Notes: a model not told the origin generated them from the sequence alone. A stretch of DNA of 64,000 nt from Sphingomonas changnyeongensis (GCF_009913435.1 NZ_CP047895.1:62001-126000), one strand, 5' to 3'. Positions 41,495-53,511 are shown, numbered from the stretch's first letter. Numbers and translations are program-made.

Positions 41495-42909
41495 GCCGCG
41501 CACTCGCGCGCAACGCTGACATCGTCGAACGGCAGCACCCGGTCCTTCACAATCTGTCCCTGTTCATGGCCCTTGCCGGCGACGAGCACGACATCTTCGG
41601 GCGCGGCCATTGCGATCGCCGCGGCAATCGCCGCGCGCCGGTCGCCAATCTCCTCCGCCCCGACCGCGCCGTCCAGCACCGCGCGGCGGATCGCCGCCGG
41701 ATCCTCGCTGCGCGGATTGTCGTCGGTCACGATCACATGATCGGCCCCGGCCGCCGCCACCCGGCCCATTTCGGGCCGCTTGCCCTGATCACGGTCGCCG
41801 CCCGCGCCAAAGACCAGGATCAGCCGCTGCGCGGTATGCGGGCGCAGCGCGGCGATCGCGGCGACAAGCGCGTCGGGCGTATGCGCATAATCGACATAGA
41901 CGGGCGCGCCCGCCCGCGTGATCGCCGCGCGCTCCAGCCGTCCGCGCACCGGGGTGACGCGCGCCAGATGGGCAAGCGTTGCCGCAGGATCGCCGCCGGT
42001 TGCCACCACCAGCCCGGCGGCGACCAGCGCATTGGCCGCCTGATAGGCCCCGATCAGCGGCAGCATGACCTTGTGGCTGGCCCCGCCCGCCGAAATGGTG
42101 AGCGCCTGGCCAAGCCGGGTCGGCGTGCGCTCGATCAGCCTCAGCGTCTCGCCCGCCATGCCCACGGTCAGCACATCCAGCCCGCGCGCGCGCGCCGCTT
42201 CGATCACCCGGCCCGACCAGGGATCGTCATCGGCCCACACGACCGCGCGGCCGCCATCGCTGACCACTTCGGTGAACAGCCGCAGCTTGGCGGCGAAATA
42301 GGCCTCCATCGTGCCGTGATAATCCAGATGATCGCGGCTGAGATTGGTGAAGCCGACGGCGGCGACCGGCAGGCCTTCGGTGCGATGCTGGTCAAGCCCG
42401 TGGCTCGACGCCTCGAACGCCAGATGGCTGACGCCCTCGCGCCTCAGCCCGGCGACGTTCGACAGGAAGGTGACGATGTCGGGCGTGGTCAGGCCGGTCA
42501 CCACCTGGTCGTGCGCGGTCGTGACGCCCAGCGTCCCGATCGACGCCGCGCTGTGCCCGGCCAGCCGCCACAGCTGACGGGTCAGCTCGACCGTGCTCGT
42601 CTTGCCATTGGTGCCGGTGACGGCGACGGCAGTGTCGGGATAGGGCGCGAAATAGCGCGCGGCGAGCAGCGCGAACGCCCGGCGCGGATCGGCATCGGCG
42701 ATATGGACCGCCCCCTCCACCCGCGCCTCGGGCCGGGCGACCACGGCAACCGCGCCGGCGGCGACGGCGGCGGGAATGAAATCCTCGCCATTGACGCGCG
42801 CACCCTGAAAGGCACCGAACACCGTGCCCGGCGCGACCTTGCGGTGATCGATGGCAAAGCCCGTCACCTCGGCCGCAGAGTCGATGCCGGCCAGTTCGCC
42901 AAGCCGCAT
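41491..42909 (-). CDS. murE: UDP-N-acetylmuramoyl-L-alanyl-D-glutamate--meso-diaminopimelate ligase
   Basis: Adds the third residue of the stem peptide. 472 residues with ATP loop AVTGTNGKTSTVELTRQLW, ASSHGLDQHRTEG and NLSRDHLDYHGTMEAYF. The DDNPR motif (VIVTDDNPRSEDP) marks meso-diaminopimelate specificity, as expected for a Gram-negative wall. The frame is intact. ATGA overlap with murF. Confidence 0.96.
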   Translation of the reverse strand: MRLGELAGIDSAAEVTGFAIDHRKVAPGTVFGAFQGARVNGEDFIPAAVAAGAVAVVARPEARVEGAVHIADADPRRAFALLAARYFAPYPDTAVAVTGTNGKTSTVELTRQLWRLAGHSAASIGTLGVTTAHDQVVTGLTTPDIVTFLSNVAGLRREGVSHLAFEASSHGLDQHRTEGLPVAAVGFTNLSRDHLDYHGTMEAYFAAKLRLFTEVVSDGGRAVVWADDDPWSGRVIEAARARGLDVLTVGMAGETLRLIERTPTRLGQALTISAGGASHKVMLPLIGAYQAANALVAAGLVVATGGDPAATLAHLARVTPVRGRLERAAITRAGAPVYVDYAHTPDALVAAIAALRPHTAQRLILVFGAGGDRDQGKRPEMGRVAAAGADHVIVTDDNPRSEDPAAIRRAVLDGAVGAEEIGDRRAAIAAAIAMAAPEDVVLVAGKGHEQGQIVKDRVLPFDDVSVARECAA

Positions 42910-42912
42910 GGA

Positions 42913-44637
42913 TCAGTGCCCCTTCGGACGGATGAAGGGCAGCACCTCGCCCAGATTGGCCTCGCGCGCCGGATCGGGGATCACGCCCAGCATCGGGCCG
43001 ATGCGGCTGACCACGCCCGACACGACGGGCGCGACATTCCAGCCGGCGGTGTGGAAGCCGAAAGTTTCCTTGGTGGCCTTGGGATCATCAAGCATGGCGA
43101 CGACCACATAGCGGGGTGCGTCCATCGGGAAAACGCCCGCGAAGGTGGTGACGACCGCCGCCCCGGTATAGCGGCCGCCGACGATCTTTTCGGCGGTCCC
43201 GGTCTTGCCGCCGACACGGTAGCCCGGCGCATCGGCCTTGCTGCCCGTGCCGTGGGTGACGACAAGGCGCAACAGCGCGCGCATCTTGTAGGACGTGTCG
43301 GCGCTGAACACCCGTTCGCCCGCCGGCACCGGATTGGCCGGGCCGCGCCGGATCACCGTGGCGGGCCGCCACAGCCCGCCGTTGAACAAAGTGGCATAGC
43401 CGGTCGCCAGATGCAGCGGTGACACCGCGATGCCATGGCCATAGCCGACGGTCATCGTCGAGATATCGCCCCAGTTCGCCCCCGGCGTCAGCGGCCGTCC
43501 CTGTTCCTTCAGCTCGATCGCAACGGGGCGCAGGAAATGCATCCGGCGCAGAAACTCCTTCTGCCGCCCGCCGCCGATCTGCTCGGCAATCTGCGCGGTG
43601 CCGATGTTGGAGCTTTCCTGCATGATCTCGGCGACCGAACAGGCGCGGCCGAACGGATGGGTGTCGGTGATCCGGAACCGCCCGGCCTTCAGCGCCTTGG
43701 GGCATTGATAAAGCTGGCCAAGGCTGCGCACCACGCCAAGATCCATCGCCATCGCGACGGTGAACGGCTTGAACGTCGAACCCAGTTCATAAACGCCAAG
43801 CGTCGCGCGGTTGAACCCGGCATCCGCCGCACCCTTGCCGGGCCGGTTGGGATTGAGTTCGGGCAGCGAGGTCAGGGCCAGCACCTCGCCGCTGTGAATG
43901 TCCATCACCACGCCGGCCGCGCCGATGGCGCTGAACCGGGCCATCGCCGCACCCAGTTCGGATTCGAGCGCCTGCTGCACGCGGCGGTCGATCGACAAAG
44001 TGACGCTGCGCCGCGCGCGCAGCTCGGCATCGAACACCCGCTCGATCCCGGCGACGCCGCGGCCCTCGATATCGGCATAGCCGAGCACATGGCTGGCAAG
44101 CGCGCCCTGCGGATAGAGCCGGTCGGGTTCGCGCGCAAAGGCCAGCCCCGGATCGCCGAGCGCGTTGACCGCCGCGACCAGCTCGGGCGCGGCGCGGCGG
44201 CGCAGATAGGTGAAGCGCCGCCCAGAGTTCAGGATGCGCAGATAATCGGCGGCGCTGCGTTCGGGCATCAGCTGCGCAAGGCGCTGCGCCAGCTCGGCCC
44301 GGTCGCTGATCAGCCGCTGCGGATGGACGCCGATCGACCAGGCATCGATGGTCTGGGCAAGCGGCACGCCGTTGCGGTCGTAAATGTCGCCGCGCGCCGC
44401 GGTTGCGGCCACCCCGGCCCCGCCCGCTCCGCCACCGGCAATGCCCAGCCACAGGATGCGCAGGCCGATGATCGCGACGGCCGCGATGAACAGCAGCATC
44501 AGCAGCATCAGCCGCGCATGGACGGTCGCCTGCGGCATGCGGCGATCAGGCACGGGTCGGCCGCCCGGCAGGCTGGCGGTGGCGCGCGCCCGCGCCGCTC
44601 CGGACGCCGCACGGGGGGTGGCGGCCGCCCCGGTCAC
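42913..44637 (-). CDS. ftsI: Peptidoglycan transpeptidase FtsI (PBP3)
   Basis: Class B penicillin-binding protein that cross-links septal peptidoglycan. 574 residues: an N-terminal membrane helix (LMLLMLLFIAAVAIIGLRIL), a dimerisation domain starting RGDIYDRNGVPLA, and the transpeptidase domain with SxxK in LGSTFKPFTVAM, SxN in QESSNIGTAQIA and KTG in VGGKTGTAEKIV. GTG start overlapping the ftsL stop. Confidence 0.96.
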   Translation of the reverse strand: MTGAAATPRAASGAARARATASLPGGRPVPDRRMPQATVHARLMLLMLLFIAAVAIIGLRILWLGIAGGGAGGAGVAATAARGDIYDRNGVPLAQTIDAWSIGVHPQRLISDRAELAQRLAQLMPERSAADYLRILNSGRRFTYLRRRAAPELVAAVNALGDPGLAFAREPDRLYPQGALASHVLGYADIEGRGVAGIERVFDAELRARRSVTLSIDRRVQQALESELGAAMARFSAIGAAGVVMDIHSGEVLALTSLPELNPNRPGKGAADAGFNRATLGVYELGSTFKPFTVAMAMDLGVVRSLGQLYQCPKALKAGRFRITDTHPFGRACSVAEIMQESSNIGTAQIAEQIGGGRQKEFLRRMHFLRPVAIELKEQGRPLTPGANWGDISTMTVGYGHGIAVSPLHLATGYATLFNGGLWRPATVIRRGPANPVPAGERVFSADTSYKMRALLRLVVTHGTGSKADAPGYRVGGKTGTAEKIVGGRYTGAAVVTTFAGVFPMDAPRYVVVAMLDDPKATKETFGFHTAGWNVAPVVSGVVSRIGPMLGVIPDPAREANLGEVLPFIRPKGH

Positions 44638-45260
44638 CGTTTCGCTTTCGCCTCTTTGGCCGCGCGGCGCGCCAGTTCGCCCAGCGTCGAATCATCGAGC
44701 ATCGCGACCTTTTCGACCGTCGGGATGCGGGCCGGCGTCGCCCGCCCCGCCGCGCCGCGCGCGGGCGCGGCATAGGCGACAGCCTGAAGCGGCGCGACCC
44801 GGCGCGCCGCCGGCACCACCGGCGCATCGTCACGCGCGGCATCCTCGACGATTGCCGGCTTGAAGCTCGGGCGCGCGGGCGCAGCATCGGCAGGCGCGGG
44901 CGCGGGGGCAGCCGATTCGGCGCGGGCAAGCGCGACCTGGCCCGGCGGCGGCAGCGCGCCATCGAGCGAACGCGGATCGAACGCCACCAGCTGGACGTCG
45001 CTGGTCAGATATTGCTGGGCGCGCGGCGCGGCGAGCGCCAGCACCTCGCCATTATATTGCTCAAGCTGGCGCAGGCTCGCCCGCGCGGCGAACTCGGTCT
45101 CCAGCCGGCGGATATCGCGCCGTGCAACCGCGATCCGCCGCTCCACCCGCTCCAGCGCCGCCCGCTCGGTCGCGACCTGAAGCGAGACCAGATAGAAGCC
45201 GAGGGTCGCGGTGGCGACACCGGCGACCCAGCCGATCGGACGCAGACGATGGGCGATCAT
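44634..45260 (-). CDS. ftsL: Cell division protein FtsL-like
   Basis: 208 residues: a short start, one membrane helix ([21 protein letters not shown]), a coiled-coil (about 30-75, [20 protein letters not shown]) and a long Ala/Pro-rich tail. Position between rsmH and ftsI and this topology fit FtsL, which joins FtsQ and FtsB. The 100-residue C-terminal extension is longer than in enterobacterial FtsL. Sequence alone is weak evidence; synteny is the main support. Confidence 0.85.
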   Translation of the reverse strand: MIAHRLRPIGWVAGVATATLGFYLVSLQVATERAALERVERRIAVARRDIRRLETEFAARASLRQLEQYNGEVLALAAPRAQQYLTSDVQLVAFDPRSLDGALPPPGQVALARAESAAPAPAPADAAPARPSFKPAIVEDAARDDAPVVPAARRVAPLQAVAYAAPARGAAGRATPARIPTVEKVAMLDDSTLGELARRAAKEAKAKR

Positions 45261-46243
45261 GCTCTTGCCTCTTTGGTCGGGGCGGAAGACGCGCCCCAGG
45301 GGGCGGCGGCGGTGCGGCGCGCGACCCGCAGCGTGGCGGACCGGGCGCGCGGATTGACGGCGAGTTCGGCGCCCCCCGGCCGCACCGGGCGGGCAACCGC
45401 TTCGAAGCTTGGCGCGCGGGCAGCGGCGGCGGCGGGCAGATGGCGCGAGCCGCCGGGCGCAGCACCGCTCCGGTCGCGCAGAAATGCCTTCACGATCCGG
45501 TCCTCAAGGCTGTGGAAGGTGACGACCGCCAGCCGACCGCCGGGGGCCAGCACCTGTTCGGCGGCGCGCAGCCCGTCCTCCAGCTCATCCAGTTCGCGGT
45601 TGAGATGGATGCGGATCGCCTGGAACACCTGCACCGCCGGGTCCTTGTCGCGCCCGGCGACATAGCCGACCGCGCGCCGGACCGCCGCTGCCAGTTCCGC
45701 CGTGCGTGCGAGCGGGCGGGCCTGGACGATGGCGCGCGCGATCCGCCGCGACCGGCGGTCCTCGCCATAACGGTAGATGATGTCGGCAATCTCGGCCTCG
45801 TCGGCCGCGTTGAGCCAGTCGGCCGCGCTCGGCCCGTCCTGCTCCATCCGCATGTCGAGCGGGCCGTCCGCCTGCACCGAAAAGCCGCGCTCGGGCCGGT
45901 CGAGCTGCATCGACGACACGCCGATATCGAGGGTCAGGCCATCGACCGGCCCCTGCCCCAGCTCGGCGAGCGCCGCCGCCATTTCGGAAAAGCGGCGCGG
46001 GACCAGCACCAGCCGCCCGCCGCTCGCCGCCTCGACCGCGCGGCCGGCGGCGATGGCATCGGGGTCGCGGTCGAACGCGATCACCCGCGCGCCAGCGTCG
46101 ATCATCGCGCGGCTGTAACCGCCGGCGCCGAACGTGCCGTCGACATGGCATTCGCCCGGCGCGATGGCGAGCCCGGCCAGCACCTCGTCCAGCAGCACCG
46201 GCACATGCGGCGCGCGATCGGCGGCGGTGGGGACGCCGCTCAT
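45257..46243 (-). CDS. rsmH: 16S rRNA m4C1402 methyltransferase
   Basis: Methylates N4 of C1402 in 16S rRNA using SAM. 328 residues. [15 protein letters not shown] at the start, SAM-binding [38 protein letters not shown] and [19 protein letters not shown] are typical of the MraW family. ATGA overlap with mraZ upstream; ftsL starts in its stop codon. Confidence 0.97.
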   Translation of the reverse strand: MSGVPTAADRAPHVPVLLDEVLAGLAIAPGECHVDGTFGAGGYSRAMIDAGARVIAFDRDPDAIAAGRAVEAASGGRLVLVPRRFSEMAAALAELGQGPVDGLTLDIGVSSMQLDRPERGFSVQADGPLDMRMEQDGPSAADWLNAADEAEIADIIYRYGEDRRSRRIARAIVQARPLARTAELAAAVRRAVGYVAGRDKDPAVQVFQAIRIHLNRELDELEDGLRAAEQVLAPGGRLAVVTFHSLEDRIVKAFLRDRSGAAPGGSRHLPAAAAARAPSFEAVARPVRPGGAELAVNPRARSATLRVARRTAAAPWGASSAPTKEARA

Positions 46244-46740
46244 TTCGCGCTCCGCTTGGCGCGGGTGAAGGCGACGAGTTCCTTGACCGTCTCGTCGATG
46301 CCGGGCGTCGCCAGCAGCACGTCGGGGTTCCAGATTTCGAAGAAATTGCCCGCGCCCTGGAACACCGCATCGGTGCCGGGGAGAAGCCTGCCCTTCATCG
46401 CGTAGAAATCGGGCAGGATGAACCGCCCGCTCGCATCGAAGCCCGCGCTTTCGGTCAGGCCCAGCCGGCGGCGGGCAAGGTTGAAATCGACCTCGTCGCC
46501 CGCGTCCTCGGCCATGCGCTCGATCCGGGCATGGGCAAGCTTCAGCCAGGCGGGGTCATAGCCGATCAGGCACGGATCCTTGGGGTGCAGGCCGATGACG
46601 ACGGTGCGCTGCTCGCCGCCGAACCGCTCGACATTCTTTTCGATGACGGCGCGCATGGCGGCGGGGATCGCGACGCGGCCCTTGCCGTCGATCGCGGTCA
46701 TCGCAAACCCGTTAAAGGCCTCTCGCTCGCCCAACGCCAC
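46240..46740 (-). CDS. mraZ: Transcriptional regulator MraZ
   Basis: The AbrB-like regulator at the head of the dcw cluster, which represses its own promoter in E. coli. 166 residues with two SpoVT/AbrB-like repeats: [18 protein letters not shown] and [17 protein letters not shown]. The GTG at 46740 gives the usual spacing before the first repeat. A promoter and four repeated boxes lie 100-155 bases upstream. Confidence 0.93.
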   Translation of the reverse strand: MALGEREAFNGFAMTAIDGKGRVAIPAAMRAVIEKNVERFGGEQRTVVIGLHPKDPCLIGYDPAWLKLAHARIERMAEDAGDEVDFNLARRRLGLTESAGFDASGRFILPDFYAMKGRLLPGTDAVFQGAGNFFEIWNPDVLLATPGIDETVKELVAFTRAKRSAK

Positions 46741-46842
46741 TCTTCCCGCGCGGGGCGCACAGCGGACCGCCCGGAAAAGCGCATGCGTCGCTCAGCCGGC
46801 CACGATCATTCCAAGCAGGAATCGCCCCACGTAATGCGCCGA

Positions 46843-46871
46843 GTCATAGCTTGGGCACTTACGGGAGACAA
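46843..46871 (-). promoter_or_regulatory. Sigma-70-type promoter of the dcw cluster
   Basis: On the minus strand, TTGTCT (46866-46871) and TATGAC (46843-46848) are 17 bases apart, three to four of six matches to each consensus box. The leader to mraZ would be about 95 bases. The -35 box lies between the first two MraZ-type boxes. Confidence 0.55.
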
Positions 46872-46895
46872 CGGGTTTTCACGGGATTTTACGGG
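46861..46895. promoter_or_regulatory. mraZ: Four ACGGG boxes at exact 10-base spacing (likely MraZ operator)
   Basis: acggg occurs at 46861, 46871, 46881 and 46891, each followed by five variable bases. An inverted cccgt follows at 46903-46907. MraZ operators are sets of short G-rich direct repeats with about 10-base periodicity upstream of mraZ, and these overlap the predicted promoter. The box sequence differs from the E. coli TGGGA form. Confidence 0.7.
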
Positions 46896-47002
46896 CAAAA
46901 GCCCCGTAATTGCCGCAAGGATCGGGCCGGATGGACGGAATCCGGGCGCATGTTCTTCACCTGTTCATGGTCGGGCTGCGGGGCGGCGCGGGAAAATGCG
47001 GG

Positions 47003-47344
47003 TCAGCGCGCCGGCTGGGCGGGCTGGACCGGGGCCTGTGCGGGGGTCTGGGCCGGGTTTTGGGCCGGATTTTGCGCGGGCGCGGCCTGATCCTGGGCGG
47101 CGGGCGCCGCCGGGGTGACGCCGATTTCGGCGAGCGGCTCGCTGGGTGCGGCGGCGACATTGGCCATCATGTTGGCCACCGCCTGGCCGGAGCGCACGTC
47201 TTCCGCCGCCACCGGACCGGCTTCGGGCCGGACCTTGGCGGATTCAAAGATCGCGGTCGAAACCGCGACGATCAGCAGCACGGCGGCCAGGCCGGTCAGG
47301 CCGACGCGCACGCGCTGCATGCGGACCTGCGTGTCTTCAGGCAT
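47003..47344 (-). CDS. Small membrane-anchored protein with Gln/Pro/Ala-rich tail
   Basis: 113 residues (ATG at 47344; GTG at 47350 also possible). One membrane helix (VGLTGLAAVLLIVAVSTAIF) is followed by a periplasmic part ending in low-complexity NPAQ/PAQ repeats. No domain recognised. The N-terminal MPEDTQVRMQRVRVGLTG looks conserved rather than random. It lies upstream of mraZ on the same strand, with a 260-base gap. Confidence 0.7.
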   Translation of the reverse strand: MPEDTQVRMQRVRVGLTGLAAVLLIVAVSTAIFESAKVRPEAGPVAAEDVRSGQAVANMMANVAAAPSEPLAEIGVTPAAPAAQDQAAPAQNPAQNPAQTPAQAPVQPAQPAR

Positions 47345-47413
47345 TGGCACAGGGTAACGCGTTCGGCGGCAAAGTGAAAGCCGCTTGGTCAGGTGGGGGG
47401 ATTTGCCCCCGGT

Positions 47414-48403
47414 TCAGCCCCGTTGCCGCCAGTCGGGCACCGCCAGCCCCTTGGCCGCCAGCCATTCGGGATTGTGCAGCGTCGAGAGATAGCGAAAGCC
47501 GGTGTCGCACAGGATGGTCACGATCCGCTTGCCCGGCCCCAGCCGCCGGGCGAGCGCCATCGCGCCGGCGACATTGATGCCGGACGACAGCCCGAGGCAC
47601 AGCCCCTCGTCGCGCAGCAGCTCATGCACCAGCGCCAGCCCTTCGGCGTCGGAAATGCGGAACTGCATGTCGATCGGCGCGCCGTCGAGATTGGCGGTGA
47701 TCCGCCCCTGGCCGATGCCTTCGGCGACCGAATTGCCCTCGGCCTTCAGCTCGCCGCACTCGTAGAAACTGAACAGCGCCGCGCCATGCGGGTCGGTGAG
47801 TGCGACGGTGACCGACGGGTCGTGCGCCTTCAGCCCCATGCCGACGCCCGCCAGCGTCCCGCCGGTGCCGACCGCGCAGGTAAAGCCGTCGATCTGCCCG
47901 CCCATCTGCTCCCAGATCTCCTCCGCCGTCGTGCGGATATGAACATGGCGGTTGGCGACATTGTCGAACTGGTTGGCCCAGAAGGCACCGGGCGTTTCCT
48001 CGGCGATGCGGCGCGAGGTGTGCACGAAATGCTGCGGGCTGGCATAGGGTGCGGCGGGCACCAGCACCAGTTCCGCGCCCAGCGCGCGCAGCGTGTCCAT
48101 CTTCTCCCGGCTCTGCGTCTCGGGCATGACGATGATCGTCTTATAGCCCTTGGCATTGCCGACCAGCGCGAGGCCGATGCCGGTATTGCCCGCCGTTCCC
48201 TCGACGATGGTGCCGCCCGGGCCGATCAGGCCGCGCGCCTCGGCATCCTCGATGATGCCGAGCGCCGCCCGGTCCTTCACCGACGCGCCGGGATTGTAGA
48301 ACTCGCATTTGCCGTAAATGTCGCAGCCCGTGGCCGCGCTCGGCCCGGCAAGGCGCACCAGCGGGGTGTTGCCGATCAGGGCCAGTGTGTCGGAACGGAT
48401 CAT
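47414..48403 (-). CDS. cysK: Cysteine synthase (PLP-dependent, CYS-12-like)
   Basis: Makes cysteine from O-acetylserine and sulfide. 329 residues, beta-family PLP fold: IGNTPLVRLAGPSA, Lys43 of NPGASVKDRAAL binds PLP, phosphate loop AVGTGGTLAGVGMG. The substrate loop reads VEGTAGNTGIGLA rather than TSGNTG, a feature of the larger mitochondrial/alphaproteobacterial subgroup as I recall it. Other O-acetylserine-using sulfhydrylase roles cannot be excluded. Confidence 0.9.
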   Translation of the reverse strand: MIRSDTLALIGNTPLVRLAGPSAATGCDIYGKCEFYNPGASVKDRAALGIIEDAEARGLIGPGGTIVEGTAGNTGIGLALVGNAKGYKTIIVMPETQSREKMDTLRALGAELVLVPAAPYASPQHFVHTSRRIAEETPGAFWANQFDNVANRHVHIRTTAEEIWEQMGGQIDGFTCAVGTGGTLAGVGMGLKAHDPSVTVALTDPHGAALFSFYECGELKAEGNSVAEGIGQGRITANLDGAPIDMQFRISDAEGLALVHELLRDEGLCLGLSSGINVAGAMALARRLGPGKRIVTILCDTGFRYLSTLHNPEWLAAKGLAVPDWRQRG

Positions 48404-48479
48404 GTCACTGACCTAGGCAGCGCGCCGCATCAGGGCAAGCGGGCTTGTCTTGGGCGCGGCCAAGCCGACATTGCCGGTG

Positions 48480-49016
48480 ATGCACGCCGCCTGTTTCCCC
48501 CCGGTCGTCGATCCGCACACGCGGCTGTTGCTGCTGGGCAGCCTGCCGGGACGCGCCTCGCTGGCGGCGGGGCGCTATTATGCCCATCCGCGCAACCTGT
48601 TCTGGCGGCTGGCGGGCGACGCGCTGGGCGTGGATCTGGCCGCGCTTGATTACGAGGCGCGGCTGGCGACGCTCGGCGCGCACGGCATCGGGCTGTGGGA
48701 CGTGATCGCCGATGCGACGCGGCCCGGCAGCCTCGATGCGGCGATCCGCGCGGCGAACGCCAATGATCTGGCGGCCCTTTGCCGCACCCTGCCCGCGCTC
48801 GCCGCCATCGCGTTCAACGGCGCGACCGCCGCACGGATCGGGCGGGCGCGGCTGGCGGGATTGCCCGGATTGGCGAATCTGGCGCTGATCGACCTGCCCT
48901 CGTCCAGCCCCGCTTATGCCGCCCTGCCCTATGCCGCCAAGCGCGACCGCTGGGCGGCGATTGCCGGCTTTGCCGGCCGGCCGCCATCCGCCGCGCGCGC
49001 GCAACGGGCGGGGTGA
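48480..49016 (+). CDS. DNA-deoxyinosine glycosylase (UDG superfamily, family 6)
   Basis: Removes hypoxanthine, the deamination product of adenine, from DNA. 178 residues. The family motif [27 protein letters not shown] appears in two parts, [20 protein letters not shown] and the following [24 protein letters not shown] and the C-terminal [11 protein letters not shown] complete the HDG pattern. The ATG at 48480 directly precedes [12 protein letters not shown]. It is followed 32 bases later by purL. Confidence 0.85.
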   Translation: MHAACFPPVVDPHTRLLLLGSLPGRASLAAGRYYAHPRNLFWRLAGDALGVDLAALDYEARLATLGAHGIGLWDVIADATRPGSLDAAIRAANANDLAALCRTLPALAAIAFNGATAARIGRARLAGLPGLANLALIDLPSSSPAYAALPYAAKRDRWAAIAGFAGRPPSAARAQRAG

Positions 49017-49048
49017 CGAAAGCGAACCACCTCGCTAAAGGGCCGGGC

Positions 49049-51262
<2,214 letters not shown>

Positions 51263-51274
51263 CAGGAAAAGGAT

Positions 51275-51310
51275 CAGGCGCGGCGGCCCCGAAAGCGGCT
51301 GCCGCGCCTG
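51275..51310. terminator. Terminator between purL and erpA
   Basis: A perfect 10-base-pair stem, caggcgcggc/gccgcgcctg, encloses a 16-base loop that can fold further. It follows the purL stop by 12 bases and separates convergent genes. There is no T run. Confidence 0.65.
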
Positions 51311-51359
51311 TCAAACCTGGTTTCGCTCCGCCGGGCGTTCGACCCGGTTTGCCGAAGCT

Positions 51360-51689
51360 CTAGACTGAGAAGCTGGCGCCGCAGCCGCAGCCCGAGGCGG
51401 CATTGGGGTTGACGATGCGGAACGCCGCGCCGCCCAGATCCTCGACGAAATCGACCGCCGCGCCGCGCACCAGATCAAGGCTGACCGGATCGACGACCAG
51501 CGCCACCCCGTCGGTATCGACGCGCACGTCATCGGCCTCGACCGTGTCGGCAAGACCATAGCGATACTGGAACCCCGAACAGCCCCCGCCTTCGACCGAC
51601 AGACGCAGGATCGCGGGCTTGCCCTGACGCTGGGCAATGGCGGCCACGCGTGCGGCCGCCGACGGGGTCAGCTGAATCGGATCGATCAT
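51360..51689 (-). CDS. erpA: Iron-sulfur cluster insertion protein (ErpA, A-type carrier)
   Basis: A 109-residue HesB/IscA-fold carrier that delivers Fe-S clusters. The three ligand cysteines are Cys37 (GGGCSGFQY), Cys101 and Cys103 (SGCGCGASF). The N-terminus lacks extra domains, and ErpA rather than IscA is favoured by the absence of an isc operon next to it. The exact subtype is not certain. Confidence 0.9.
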   Translation of the reverse strand: MIDPIQLTPSAAARVAAIAQRQGKPAILRLSVEGGGCSGFQYRYGLADTVEADDVRVDTDGVALVVDPVSLDLVRGAAVDFVEDLGGAAFRIVNPNAASGCGCGASFSV

Positions 51690-51757
51690 GTCCGATAAGT
51701 TAGGGGGTCAGGCCCCGCGCGGCAAGCTCGGGCGTGCCAGGCGCGGTGTGCGGGCTG

Positions 51758-52480
51758 TCAGTCGGCGCTGCCGGTCTGTTCGGGGGCCAGATCCTCAGGG
51801 CCGCCCTGAGCAAGCCGCGCGGTCATCGCATTGACGCGCTGGCGCATCGCCACCGCATAGCGTTCGGTGTCCAGATACGGCATCGGATCGACGGCACGGC
51901 CGTCCATGCGCACTTCATAATGCAGATGGCTGCCGGTCGAACGGCCGGTCGAGCCCATCAGCGCGATCACGTCGCCGCGCTTCACCCGCGCGCCCGGCGC
52001 GACCATGATCCGCGACAGATGGCCGTAGCGGGTCTGCAGGCCCTGGCCATGTTCGAGTTCGACGAGATTGCCATAGCCGCCATACCAGCCGGCGCGGCCG
52101 ACAATGCCGTCGGCGGTGGCGTAGATCGGCGTGCCGACCGCACCGGGAATATCGACCCCGGCATGCATCGCGGCGGTGCCGCGGAACGGATCGGCGCGCA
52201 CGCCGAAGAACGAGGTCAGGGTCAGGTTATCGACCGGCTTGATCGACGGCACCGACATCACGCCATGCTCGGCCTGGTCGAGCCGCTTCCACGTCATGAA
52301 CAATGCGCGGAACTGGGCATCGGACTTGGTCGCGGCGGCATCGGTGCGGCCCGGATCGGCGGCAGCGGGCGTGCCGAGCGCCACGGCGCCCAGGATCAGC
52401 GAAGCGGCGACCACGATGCTGCGGGCGCATGCGGCCCACAAACGGATCCAGCCTTGTTTATCGTTTCCGAACAAACGCAT
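51758..52480 (-). CDS. M23-family metallopeptidase (exported)
   Basis: A LytM-type peptidoglycan endopeptidase, about 240 residues. A signal segment (IVVAASLILGAVALGTPAAA) is followed by the zinc site: HAGVDIPGAVGTPIYA (HxxxD) and GSHLHYEVRMDG (HxH), with YGGYGNLVELEHGQG between. All catalytic residues are present, so it should be active. The start is uncertain: ATG at 52480 is used, with further candidates up to 52651. Confidence 0.88.
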   Translation of the reverse strand: MRLFGNDKQGWIRLWAACARSIVVAASLILGAVALGTPAAADPGRTDAAATKSDAQFRALFMTWKRLDQAEHGVMSVPSIKPVDNLTLTSFFGVRADPFRGTAAMHAGVDIPGAVGTPIYATADGIVGRAGWYGGYGNLVELEHGQGLQTRYGHLSRIMVAPGARVKRGDVIALMGSTGRSTGSHLHYEVRMDGRAVDPMPYLDTERYAVAMRQRVNAMTARLAQGGPEDLAPEQTGSAD

Positions 52481-52641
52481 CCAAACCCCAGCGACCCTGC
52501 GCCCGACAATCCCCAGATGGCGTTGCGCCACACGGACTTGCCGGGCTTTGGAGCCGGCGGACATTCGCCCGTCCGGACCCGTGAGATGCCGTCGCGGTCT
52601 CCCCCCGCTCCGGCTGATCGCGGTTGTCTGGGGTCGCAGGG

Positions 52642-53511
52642 TTAATGACAAGCTACCGCATAATAGTCGCGGGGCAGACCGGCCTTGGCACGCGCCGAGT
52701 CGTTGAACGGTGGCTTAACGACCCCGCGAAAATGCGTGGCAACCAGATGCCGCCAATGCGGTGCCGGATCGAGGCCGCGTGATTCGCACCCCCATTTGAA
52801 CCACCGGCTGCCTGCGCCGACATGGCGCACCTCATCGTTCAGAATTCGCGTCAGAATCCGGGTGGTTGCGTGGTCCCCAAGCGCATCGAACCGGGCGATG
52901 GTGGCGGGCGTGACATCAAGCCCGCGCGCCTCGAGCACCATCGGCACCACCGCCAGCCGGGCGAGCGGATCGGCAGCCGTCGCGGTCGCCGCCTGCCACA
53001 GCCCGTCATGCGCCGGCAGGTCGCCATAAGCCGAGCCGAGCTGGCCGAGCCGCCGGTCGAGCAGCGCGAAATGCATCGCCTCCTCCGCCCCCACCTGCAT
53101 CCAGTCATCGACAAAGGCGGGCGGGAACAGCGCGCCGAAGCGGCCGATCAGGTCAAAGGCCAGATCGATCGCGACAAACTCGATATGCGCCAGCGCATGG
53201 ATCATCGCGACGCGGGAGGCATCGGATCCCATGCGCCCGCGCTTGGGCATGCGCGCGGGCGGCAGCAGCTCGGGCCGCGCGGGGCGGGCCGGGCGATCGG
53301 GCATCGGGGTGGCAAAGCCGTGCGCGAGGCGGCCCAGCCGCCATGCCCGCGCCGCCGCACGGGCGGCACGCACCTTGTCCGCCGGGTCCGCCGCATCGAG
53401 CACCGCCCGCGCCGCGCCGGCGACATCCGCCCAGCCACCGCGATCCACGATGCCAGCCCGATTCGCCCGGCCGGCCCGATCCGAGACGCTGGCCGATTCC
53501 GGCGGCGTCAC
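52642..53511 (-). CDS. Ferritin-like DUF455 family protein
   Basis: 289 residues. The four-helix ferritin-like core carries metal-ligand patterns: HALAHIEFVAIDLAFDLIGR, GAEEAMHFALLDRRL and LNDEVRHVGAGSRWFKW. The family is often described as a putative tRNA-modifying or iron protein; its substrate is not settled. The GTG at 53511 overlaps the prxQ stop, so the two are coupled. Confidence 0.85.
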   Translation of the reverse strand: MTPPESASVSDRAGRANRAGIVDRGGWADVAGAARAVLDAADPADKVRAARAAARAWRLGRLAHGFATPMPDRPARPARPELLPPARMPKRGRMGSDASRVAMIHALAHIEFVAIDLAFDLIGRFGALFPPAFVDDWMQVGAEEAMHFALLDRRLGQLGSAYGDLPAHDGLWQAATATAADPLARLAVVPMVLEARGLDVTPATIARFDALGDHATTRILTRILNDEVRHVGAGSRWFKWGCESRGLDPAPHWRHLVATHFRGVVKPPFNDSARAKAGLPRDYYAVACH

